Assembly (NCBI GenBank): GCA_963775975.1
Contig: CAVZKX010000001.1
Span: 1,612,001 to 1,676,000 of the forward strand
Length of the DNA: 64,000 bases
Direction of reading: 5' to 3'
Source: JANXQG01 sp963775975
Lineage (GTDB): Bacteria; Planctomycetota; Planctomycetia; Pirellulales; Thermoguttaceae
The notes beneath the pieces are model-generated. The model was not told the origin of the DNA. It saw nothing but the letters and a program-made list of their open reading frames with translations, and did not search any database. The position numbers were made by a program, and so were the translations under genes. Positions 25,349-32,267 of the stretch are shown here, in pieces; the stretch's first letter is position 1, and every line of letters starts with the position of its first letter.

Positions 25349-26990
25349 TCTGGGCTTTCTGCAAATGGTACTGATAAGGCGGATGGACTACGACCGGCGC
25401 GACCTCGAAATTGTCCTTGGGCGGCGGCGACTCGGTCTGCCATTCCAGGCCGGTGGCGTGCCATGGATTTCGCCCGGCCGGTTTGCCGAACCAGAGCGAG
25501 GGAATCAAGTAGCACAAGGGCAAGATGTAACCGATGCCGAGGATCGAGGCGCCGGCGGTGGAGAGCACGTTCCAGACTTGGAACTCGGGGGCGTAGCTGT
25601 GCAAGCGGCGGACCATGCCGTTATAGCCCAGCACGAATTGCGGCAGGAAGGTGAGAAAGAAGCCGACGAAGATAATGACCGCCGCCACCTGCGACCAGCG
25701 CTCGTTGTACATGCGGCCGGTTATCTTGGGCCACCAGTAATGCAGCCCGGCCATGTAGCCGAGCACCATACCGCCGACCATGATGAAGTGAAAGTGCGCG
25801 ACGACGAAGTAGGAGTCGTGGACGTGGACGTCGATGCCCAGCGTGGCCAGCATCAGCCCAGTCAGCCCGCCGAAAGTGAAGAGCGCCACGAACCCGAGGG
25901 CGTAGAGCATGGGCGCTTCGAAGCTGATCGACGCCTTGTAAAGCGTGGCCGTCCAGTTAAAGACCTTGATCGCCGAGGGCACGGCCACCAGGAACGTCAA
26001 GCTGGAAAAGACCAGGGCCCCATACATCGATATTCCGGCCACGAACATGTGGTGCGCCCAGACGAAGAACCCCAGGCTGGCGATGCCCATGCTGGAATAG
26101 GCCACGAAGTGGTAGCCGTAGAGTTGCTTGCGGGCGAAACAGGGAATGACCTCGCTCACGACGCCCATGCCGGGCAGAATCATGATGTAGACGGCAGGGT
26201 GCGAATAGAACCAGAACAGGTGCTGGAACAACAGCGGATCGCCTCCCAATGCCGGGTCAAATATGCCCATGTGCCACAATCGCTCGACAATGACCAGGAT
26301 CAGCGACATAGCGAGCACCGGCACCGCCAGGAGGAAGATGAAACTGGTGGCATAGATCGTCCAGACGAAAATCGGCAGTCGGAACCAGGTCATGCCCGGG
26401 GCCCGCAGCCAATGCGTGCTGACGACGAAATTCAGCCCGGTAAAGAGCGACGAAAAGCCGGCGATCACCACGCCGGTCATGGTCAGCGCGACGTTGTAGT
26501 GCGAGGCCTCGGAGCTATAAGGCGTGTAGAAGGTCCAACCGGTGTCGACGCCGCCCGCCAAAATCGCCACGAGCGTCCAGGCGGCGCCGATCATGTACAG
26601 GTACCAGCTCAAGAGGTTGATCCGCGGAAACGCCAGGTCCTTGGCCCCGATCATCAGCGGCAGCAGGAAGTTGCCCAGCACGGCCGGTATCACGGGCACG
26701 AGGAAAAAGAAAACCATGATCACGCCGTGGAGCGTGAAGAGCTTGTTGTACGTGTCGGCGTTGAGCAGGCGGCCGTCGGGCGTGAGCAGATTCAGGCGGT
26801 CGATGCCGATGGCCAGCGCGCCGATAAAGAACATGACCGTGATCGGTATCAGATAGAGAATGGCGATCCGCTTGTGGTCGGTGGTCAAGAGCCAGGAAGA
26901 GATCGTGTGCGCTGCGTTGAGGTAGTTCTTGCGTTCCAGCGCGTCGGGAGCGGCGGGCGGCAATGGCAGGCTCGGGGCGATGGTGCTCAT
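25338..26990 (-). CDS. coxA: Cytochrome c oxidase subunit I, caa3 type, A2 subclass
   Basis: 550 residues, about 12-13 helices. Ligands are in place: H88 (TLHGV) and the HVHDSYFVVAHFHF pair for the hemes, H264, H313 and H314 for CuB, and cross-linked Y268. The motif FYSHPAVY (262-268) has Ala where A1-type oxidases have Glu (HPEVY), with Tyr-Ser just before the His; this YS replacement defines the A2 subclass (Rhodothermus, Thermus caa3). The enzyme reduces O2 to water and pumps protons in the inner membrane. Upstream is coxB, downstream coxC. Confidence 0.95.
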   Translation of the reverse strand: MSTIAPSLPLPPAAPDALERKNYLNAAHTISSWLLTTDHKRIAILYLIPITVMFFIGALAIGIDRLNLLTPDGRLLNADTYNKLFTLHGVIMVFFFLVPVIPAVLGNFLLPLMIGAKDLAFPRINLLSWYLYMIGAAWTLVAILAGGVDTGWTFYTPYSSEASHYNVALTMTGVVIAGFSSLFTGLNFVVSTHWLRAPGMTWFRLPIFVWTIYATSFIFLLAVPVLAMSLILVIVERLWHMGIFDPALGGDPLLFQHLFWFYSHPAVYIMILPGMGVVSEVIPCFARKQLYGYHFVAYSSMGIASLGFFVWAHHMFVAGISMYGALVFSSLTFLVAVPSAIKVFNWTATLYKASISFEAPMLYALGFVALFTFGGLTGLMLATLGIDVHVHDSYFVVAHFHFIMVGGMVLGYMAGLHYWWPKITGRMYNERWSQVAAVIIFVGFFLTFLPQFVLGYNGMVRRLHSYAPEFQVWNVLSTAGASILGIGYILPLCYLIPSLWFGKPAGRNPWHATGLEWQTESPPPKDNFEVAPVVVHPPYQYHLQKAQNEP

Positions 26991-27027
26991 GTCGGGCTAA
27001 TCCTTTGTGCTGATTGGCGGCGTCGTT

Positions 27028-27996
27028 TTAGGCGGTGGATAGCTTTCCACGCGGTCGGGCGTCTCGCCCCGCTTGAGCGACTTTGATGTAGGCGATTAGC
27101 TGGATGATCTCTTCCTCGCTTACCTGACCCTTGAACGTCGGCATGATGTTCTCGAAGCCGGCGACGATCTTGGCGCTGGGATAGAGGACCGACTCGCGAA
27201 TGTAGCTCTCGTCGGCCGTCACCACGCTGCCGTCGTTCAGGGCGACCGGCCGGCCGAAGAGGCTCTCCAAGACGGGCGCGCGAGCCGCCGCATCGGCACT
27301 GTGGCAACTGTCGCAGCGATATTTGAGGAACACCTTTCGGCCCTGCAAGCCAAGCGAGCCCTCGGCGTTGAGGTGCAGCCAGTCCTGGTATTCCTGCGGC
27401 GGCATGGCGATGACTTCGCCTTTCATGTCCGCATGGTTCGTGCCACAGTATTGCGAGCAGAACAGATGGTAGGTGCCCGCGCGCGTCGGCTGGAACCAAA
27501 CCGAAGTATAGCGCTCCGGCAAGACGTCCATGTGGATGCGGAAATCGGGAACGAACAGACTGTGGATGACGTCTTCGGAGGTCATAAGCAGCTTAATCGG
27601 TTGCCCCACGGGAACGTGCAGCGCGTCGATCTCCCGCTGCCCCTCGGGATGCTGGAACTTCCACATCCACTGCTTGCCGACGACGTAAACGGTCTGGGCG
27701 TTGTCCGGCGCGCGGAAGGCGCCGAAGTAGACGATAGCTCCCCAGACAAACATCGTGGCGAAAAAAACCAGCGGCGTCAGCGTCCAGAACCATTCCAACA
27801 CTTGGGAGGAACGGGTTTCCGACGGCACGCCGATGTCGCCGGGCCGCCGGCGGTAGCGGACGCAGAACAGGATCATCAGGACCGCCATCATCAGGCCGAC
27901 GATGCCGCAGATGACACACAGATAGAGAAACAGCAGGTCGATTTGCGGGGCCGTACTGGAGGCCTGATAGGGATATAAGGCGATGTCGGCAATCAT
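27028..27996 (-). CDS. coxB: Cytochrome c oxidase subunit II with fused cytochrome c domain
   Basis: 322 residues from ATG 27996, which overlaps the SCO stop (ATGA). Two N-terminal helices (residues 19-47, 70-92) are followed by the CuA cupredoxin domain: W110-M-W, H145 (VIHSL), C180-SQY-C184, H188 and M191. A cytochrome c domain is fused at the C-terminus with CDSCH (C228-H232) and methionine ligand candidates in IMPTF. This is the caa3 layout, where electrons reach CuA from the tethered heme. It directly precedes coxA and follows the copper chaperone SCO. Confidence 0.95.
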   Translation of the reverse strand: MIADIALYPYQASSTAPQIDLLFLYLCVICGIVGLMMAVLMILFCVRYRRRPGDIGVPSETRSSQVLEWFWTLTPLVFFATMFVWGAIVYFGAFRAPDNAQTVYVVGKQWMWKFQHPEGQREIDALHVPVGQPIKLLMTSEDVIHSLFVPDFRIHMDVLPERYTSVWFQPTRAGTYHLFCSQYCGTNHADMKGEVIAMPPQEYQDWLHLNAEGSLGLQGRKVFLKYRCDSCHSADAAARAPVLESLFGRPVALNDGSVVTADESYIRESVLYPSAKIVAGFENIMPTFKGQVSEEEIIQLIAYIKVAQAGRDARPRGKLSTA

Positions 27997-29060
27997 GGCT
28001 GGCCTCCAGCGGGCAAAGCGGAGGCGTGGGGCAGGTTGCCAACCTGCCTTGTTTCGGCAGATTGGCAATCTGCCCCACGGCCACCCACGTACCCGGTATT
28101 GACCTCGAAACACTGAACACGCGGCTTCCACTTCAGAAGAAACCACACCATGCCGACGAGCGCGATGACCGTGAGCACGCCACCGGCGCGGACGATGTTC
28201 AATACGTTGGCGGTATACTTGCCCAGCGACGGGTCGTAGTGAAAGCAATACAGCAGTATGTCCTCGGCGGGCGATCCGACATTGCCGCCCGATGCCTCGA
28301 CGAGGCCCAGCCGCAGATCGCGGGCCAGATATTGAATGCCGAAGAAATAACGGGATATCTTGCCCGCCGGCGTGACGACGATGACTCCGCTGGCATGAAT
28401 GTATTGGTCCTTGGCCTTGTCGTAGACATAGCGAAAGCCCACGGCGGCGGCCAGGCGGCGGATCGGCTCGGCCCGGCCGGTGAGGAAGTGCCATGCCTCG
28501 GCAGCGCCGGGCTTGCCGAGTTTCGTTATGTAGTTTGCCTTCTTGGCCGCCGCCAACTGCGGCGTTTCGCGGGGATCGAAGCTTACCGTGACGACCTGAT
28601 AATCTGTGCCGGGCGTCAGCGGCATGTCGCGCATCGCTACGGCCAGCCCATTGAGCACCAAGGTGCAAAGCATGGGACAGCGATAATAGGCCAGCACCAG
28701 GATCACCGGCTTTTTGCCGAAATAGTCGCCGAGCTTGACCGTCTGGCCAGTCTCATCTTTGAATTCAAGGTCCAGCGGCACCTGCTCGTCGAGACGCTGG
28801 TCGATGCCCACGTCGCGGAGAACAGGCGGCGCATCGGCGGCGGGCGTTGCAGCGGCGATGAAAAGACAAAGATTGAAAAATGCAAATTGCAAAATGAAAA
28901 TTGAAAATTTACAAGTTACCTCATGACGACGCTCCGCGTCGTCATGCGCGAGGCAGACGCTCCGCGTCAACGCTACGAGGCCGCGGAGCGGCCGACACAT
29001 GCGTTCCCACGCGGAGCGTGGGAACGAGATAAATTCACAATCCCTTAATTCTCTGATCAT
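27993..29060 (-). CDS. SCO1/SenC copper chaperone with repeat-derived ends
   Basis: Core of about 230 residues is a SCO thioredoxin-like domain: C128-PML-C132 and H222 (YIHASG) bind copper for the CuA site of CoxB. A C-terminal membrane helix (VLTVIALVGMVWFLLKW) anchors it, as in several caa3-linked SCO proteins. The ATG at 29060 overlaps the upstream stop, but the first ~48 codons are a cluster of palindromes (FPRSAWERM), and the next ~20 (FSIFILQFAFFNLCLFIA) come from an AT-rich repeat that reads as a signal-peptide-like segment. The last ~20 residues (CQSAETRQVGNLP) are another palindrome. True start is uncertain. Confidence 0.85.
   Translation of the reverse strand: MIRELRDCEFISFPRSAWERMCRPLRGLVALTRSVCLAHDDAERRHEVTCKFSIFILQFAFFNLCLFIAAATPAADAPPVLRDVGIDQRLDEQVPLDLEFKDETGQTVKLGDYFGKKPVILVLAYYRCPMLCTLVLNGLAVAMRDMPLTPGTDYQVVTVSFDPRETPQLAAAKKANYITKLGKPGAAEAWHFLTGRAEPIRRLAAAVGFRYVYDKAKDQYIHASGVIVVTPAGKISRYFFGIQYLARDLRLGLVEASGGNVGSPAEDILLYCFHYDPSLGKYTANVLNIVRAGGVLTVIALVGMVWFLLKWKPRVQCFEVNTGYVGGRGADCQSAETRQVGNLPHASALPAGGQP
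28026..28078. repeat. Cruciform-type palindrome inside the SCO 3' coding end
   Basis: Arms 28026-28048 (GTGGGGCAGGTTGCC...) and 28056-28078 (...GGCAATCTGCCCCAC) are complementary with two mismatches around a seven-base loop. Each arm is also palindromic (GGCAGGTTGCCAACCTGCC), so several folds are possible. It lies in the last codons of SCO, 30 bases before the coxB start. Confidence 0.85.
28871..28910. repeat. AT-rich repeat read as the SCO signal segment
   Basis: A run built of related units ATTGAAAAATGC, AAATTGCAAAATG, AAAATTGAAAATTT, sharply AT-rich against its surroundings. On the minus strand it encodes a Phe/Ile/Leu-rich stretch that acts as, or resembles, a signal peptide for SCO. Confidence 0.55.
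28922..29026. repeat. Cluster of four small palindromes with a shared core, inside the SCO 5' coding end
   Basis: Perfect or near-perfect hairpins at 28922-28946 (CATGACGACGC TCC and complement), 28955-28967 (GACGC TCC GCGTC), 28979-28993 (GGCCGC GGA GCGGCC) and 29002-29026 (CGTTCCCACGC GGA and complement). All have a three-base TCC or GGA loop flanked by CGC/GCG. The last element is the widely dispersed GTTCCCACGC-type bacterial palindrome. Confidence 0.85.
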
Positions 29061-29557
29061 GGTGGTCCTCCAGGTAACATGCGGCCGGAGTTCGAGCCGC
29101 CGGCGTGGACGGCCTTGGCTTCCTCGGCCGGCGGTTCCTTGCGAACGGGCAGTCGTGTGACGATTTCCTTCATCGCCTGCTCGATGGGAATATGAACGAA
29201 CCCTTTTTCGTCCGTCGGTCCCAAGCTATGTAATTGCCGTTCCATTTCGACGAGCCGGTCGTAGTAACTTTGACCCGGCTGGTCCGCCATGCGGTCGATC
29301 TGATCGAGCCGAGGCGGTCGCGGCAGCGGACTCGCTCCGTTGGGCGCGAAGGGATAGGGCGAGGCCTTGTCCTGGGCTTCGGTCCGTTTTACCGCATGGA
29401 AGAAATACCAATCGATGGCGAACATGATTGCAAAGACACAGCCCGTCGCGATGAGCAGCGCCAAAATCGGCTTGAGGTGGATATCTTTCTCTTCGTAGGG
29501 CGAGTCGAGGTGCTCCGCGCGGTCGTCGGCTTGGCGGATGTCGTGCTCGTTACTCAT
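29057..29557 (-). CDS. Membrane-anchored hypothetical protein between ActF and SCO
   Basis: 166 residues overlapping the end of the ActF gene by eight bases. There is one transmembrane helix at about 30-54 (PILALLIATGCVFAIMFAIDWYFF) with a charged N-terminus in the cytoplasm and a mostly periplasmic hydrophilic C-terminal part containing DRMADQPGQSYYDRLVEMERQL. Similar small anchored proteins occur in alternative complex III and caa3 operons of Planctomycetes. I do not know its function; assembly or tethering is only a positional guess. Confidence 0.7.
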   Translation of the reverse strand: MSNEHDIRQADDRAEHLDSPYEEKDIHLKPILALLIATGCVFAIMFAIDWYFFHAVKRTEAQDKASPYPFAPNGASPLPRPPRLDQIDRMADQPGQSYYDRLVEMERQLHSLGPTDEKGFVHIPIEQAMKEIVTRLPVRKEPPAEEAKAVHAGGSNSGRMLPGGPP

Positions 29558-30812
29558 GGGCCATCACCTCCTCGTTCGCTGCTTCCTCCGCGGCCGCCTC
29601 TTCCTCGTCGTCCAGGCGGCGCAGGTGAATGGCCGCGGCCCGCATCGGATCCCCCGCAACGATTAACGGCCGGGCGTGCAATTGCCGCAAGAAGTACGAC
29701 AGCCAAATCCCGCCCAGCGCGACCGGCATGAGAAAATCCATCCATTGCGCGAGAATGTGCGATTGATTACTCGCGGCGCCGCCGTCAAAGGACGGCGTGA
29801 TCTCGTAGTACAAGAATAGCAACTGCATGGCGAGCAATAGCCCGGCGGTCGCGGCCAGGCGGCTGCTATTGCGCTTCACCGTTCGCACGAGCAGCAGGAA
29901 GAAAGGGACCACAAAGTGCAGCAGCACGATGAGCCAAATCACCAACAGCCAGCCGTCGCCCATGCGGGGAAGATAATACACGATGTCCGAAGGCAGGTTG
30001 GCGATCCATATCAGCATGAATTGGAACCAGGCCATGTATGCCCAGGCGATTAGGAACGTCAGCATAAGGCTGCCGAGATCGCCGACGGCTTTGGGCGAGA
30101 CCAGGCCGGCCAGCGGCGGCGCCGCAGCGCAGTGATTAAGCACGATCACGGCCGCGCACAGTGCGGAAAGCAATTGTCCCAGCGCAAAGAGCGGTCCCCA
30201 GATGCTCGAATGAAACGCCGGCAGGATCGACATGGCCCAATCGACAGCGGCAAAGTGCAAGGTGACGCCGTATATCACCGCGCCGAAGGCGCTAAGCTGC
30301 TCGCACTTCCACGGCAGCCGCGCGTCTGCCCGTTCGTCCTGCCGCCGCGACCATGCGGCGAGGAAGTAGGCCATGATGTTCCACGCGAGGGAATAACCTA
30401 CCGCGCGAAGCCAGAACAAGTGGGGCGTGAGATAAAACGATTCATGCTGAAGCTGCCGGTTGGCCGCCACCGCCTCTGGCTGCGCGAAGGGGTAGAGGTA
30501 GCGGATTCCCAGCGCGATGGGCAGGAACATCAACGTCACCAGCGGCAGTGTCCGCATTTCCGCTTCCAAGATGCGGCGGACCAAGAAGCCCCAAGCCCCG
30601 CCCGTCAAATGATAAATCATGAGCACGGCCATCGAGCCCAGCGCCAAGCCGAAGAAAAAGAGCCATGCCGGCAGGTAGGCGCGGAGAAACATAGCGGGAT
30701 CGGCGGACCCGCCGGCCAAGCACAACGCCAGCGCGACCCCGCCGATTACGAGCGATAGCCACGTCAAGCGGCCGGCATTTTCGTTTTGGCTGAGCTGGTC
30801 GGCGATCGTCAT
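29550..30812 (-). CDS. actF: Alternative complex III subunit ActF (quinol:cytochrome c oxidoreductase membrane subunit)
   Basis: 420 residues, about ten transmembrane helices, start overlapping the ActE stop (ATGA). Signatures of the ActF family: PAWLFFFGLALGSMAVLMIYHLTGG near residue 50, LFWLRAVGYSLAWNIMAYFLAAWS near 135, and the long periplasm-facing stretch WAYMAWFQFMLIWIANLPSD near 250. ActF is a smaller relative of the NrfD-like subunit ActC and helps bind quinol in alternative complex III, which replaces the bc1 complex. It ends with an acidic tail (DDEEEAAAEEA). Confidence 0.88.
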   Translation of the reverse strand: MTIADQLSQNENAGRLTWLSLVIGGVALALCLAGGSADPAMFLRAYLPAWLFFFGLALGSMAVLMIYHLTGGAWGFLVRRILEAEMRTLPLVTLMFLPIALGIRYLYPFAQPEAVAANRQLQHESFYLTPHLFWLRAVGYSLAWNIMAYFLAAWSRRQDERADARLPWKCEQLSAFGAVIYGVTLHFAAVDWAMSILPAFHSSIWGPLFALGQLLSALCAAVIVLNHCAAAPPLAGLVSPKAVGDLGSLMLTFLIAWAYMAWFQFMLIWIANLPSDIVYYLPRMGDGWLLVIWLIVLLHFVVPFFLLLVRTVKRNSSRLAATAGLLLAMQLLFLYYEITPSFDGGAASNQSHILAQWMDFLMPVALGGIWLSYFLRQLHARPLIVAGDPMRAAAIHLRRLDDEEEAAAEEAANEEVMAHE

Positions 30813-31669
30813 GGCGATTTCGCTCCGGATGCGGGCGTAGGATGGACCTCCGAGTCCGTCGGGGAGCGGCTTTTGCGGTCGTAGGGTGCGACAAGCGAGC
30901 TTGCGAGCGCAGGCCCACCTGGAAGCTGCAATGGTGGGCCTGCGCTCGCTGCGCGGTCTGGTCCCACCCTACTTTTCTCGGCTGCCTCCGGCCAGTGCTG
31001 GCTGGCTTGCAGCGCCTTGACGTAAGCCACGATCGCCCAGCGGTCCCGGACAGGGATCTGGGAGGCGTAGGACGGCATGGAGCCGTAGCCCTCGCTGATC
31101 ACGGCGAAGAAGTGCCCTACCGGCGCACGTCGGAGGCGCTCGATGTGATAGGACGGCGGCTGGGTGTATCCCCGTTCGACGATCCTGCCGTAGCCAGTCC
31201 CCAGCGGATCGTGACACACGACGCAGTAGATCATGAAGCGGTTGTAGCCGTGCTCGATGACCTTTTCGGTAATGGGGATGGGAAACTCGTCCACGAACGG
31301 GGCGTATAGTTTCTTTTCGTCAATGGGCGTAAGTTTATCGCCGGGCCCCTTGGGTGTGTTGGGCTGCAACGCAGCCTTCATTTCCTCCGGCGTGAGCCCG
31401 GTGTCGGGGTCCTGGTCTCCGGACGCCACCGGACGGCGTCCCGTCCAAAACGCGGTGTCGGCCTTCAGATATCCGCGGGGCACCGTCCCCGGCACGAGCG
31501 GCCGCGCCGAACGGCCGTCGGCGAAAAAGTCGCATTCGTCCAATGGCTTGTAGCTTGGCTGCTCGGCCATTTGTTGTTGACAGCCAGCAACGGCCAAAAG
31601 GAAAACGAAGGCAATCAGCGGTATTGCCTGCCGGGGGATGGCCAGCGAGTGGGCACGCGGATTAAACAT
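30809..31669 (-). CDS. actE: Alternative complex III subunit ActE, monoheme cytochrome c lipoprotein
   Basis: 286 residues from ATG 31669, which overlaps the end of actD by eight bases. The signal peptide ends in lipobox VAGC (C30), so it is a membrane-anchored lipoprotein. A single cytochrome c motif CVVCH begins at residue 149, with YGSMPSY giving the distal methionine. ActE passes electrons from the complex to the oxidase. The last ~55 residues are unlike the family: they include the translation of a 92-bp palindromic repeat (30881-30972), yet the stop still overlaps the ActF start (ATGA). Confidence 0.87.
   Translation of the reverse strand: MFNPRAHSLAIPRQAIPLIAFVFLLAVAGCQQQMAEQPSYKPLDECDFFADGRSARPLVPGTVPRGYLKADTAFWTGRRPVASGDQDPDTGLTPEEMKAALQPNTPKGPGDKLTPIDEKKLYAPFVDEFPIPITEKVIEHGYNRFMIYCVVCHDPLGTGYGRIVERGYTQPPSYHIERLRRAPVGHFFAVISEGYGSMPSYASQIPVRDRWAIVAYVKALQASQHWPEAAEKSRVGPDRAASAGPPLQLPGGPALASSLVAPYDRKSRSPTDSEVHPTPASGAKSP
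30881..30972. repeat. Long palindrome inside the actE coding region
   Basis: Left arm from GTAGGGTGCGACAAGCG (30881-30919) and right arm ending GGTCTGGTCCCACCCTAC (30933-30972) pair over nearly 40 bases around a 13-base loop; inner parts (GAGCGCAGGCCCACC with GGTGGGCCTGCGCTC) pair perfectly. Same class as 9460-9543. Confidence 0.85.
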
Positions 31670-32267
31670 GCGCCTCCCCCTTGGCCTCGTCACTCTCCGC
31701 GATCGGCTCGGAATCATGCTTTGGCACAACAATGACTTTGCCTTCCGGCCCTAGCGAGGCCAGGAATGCGGCCGTGGCCGCGAGCTCGAATTGTGGATCG
31801 GTCGCCTCGATGCAGAGGAAATAACGGTCCTGGCTCGAACGGGCGAATTGCGGCACGTTGAAAACCGGATGGTGCGGATGCGGCAATCCATTGAGAAACA
31901 ACATTCCCAGGAAGGCGCCGAAGGACGCGATCAGTATCATGATCTCGAAGGCAATCGGAATGAAAACGGGCCAACTATTGACCGGCCGCCCGCCGACGTT
32001 CCAGGGATAATTAATGGCCATCGAGTAATACTGCATAAAGAAGCCCACGCTCACGCCGACCAAACCGCACAGGAGCACGACGGTGGGAATGTGCGTCGAC
32101 CTCACGTCCAGCTCGGCCGCAAGACCCTCGACCGGATGCGGCGTGTAAGCGTCCATCGTGCGATAGCCCTCTTTCCGAGCGCGACGCGCGGCAGCGAGGA
32201 CGTCGGGAGCGGTCAGGAACTCCACCATTAATCCATACACTGCCCCCTTCATATTCGGTTCTGTCAT
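31662..32267 (-). CDS. actD: Alternative complex III subunit ActD (DUF3341)
   Basis: 201 residues from ATG 32267 (MTEPNMKGAVYGLMVEF). It is a DUF3341 protein: an N-terminal soluble part with YRTMDAYTPHPVEGL, then two membrane helices (HIPTVVLLCGLVGVSVGFFMQYYS and SWPVFIPIAFEIMILIASFGAFLGM) joined by WNVGGRPVNSWPVF, and a small soluble C-terminal domain. It is a standard subunit of alternative complex III between ActC and ActE. As assembled, the actC frame does not stop before it but runs through it in another frame. Confidence 0.9.
   Translation of the reverse strand: MTEPNMKGAVYGLMVEFLTAPDVLAAARRARKEGYRTMDAYTPHPVEGLAAELDVRSTHIPTVVLLCGLVGVSVGFFMQYYSMAINYPWNVGGRPVNSWPVFIPIAFEIMILIASFGAFLGMLFLNGLPHPHHPVFNVPQFARSSQDRYFLCIEATDPQFELAATAAFLASLGPEGKVIVVPKHDSEPIAESDEAKGEAHV

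Noticed and set aside
25191..27086. A 631-codon plus-strand frame opposite coxA
   Set aside because: It is the antisense of the conserved oxidase gene; composition is Arg/Glu/His-rich and no domain is recognisable.
28922..29026. CRISPR-like array
   Set aside because: The four hairpins have different outer sequences and no regular spacers; they are palindromes, not direct repeats.
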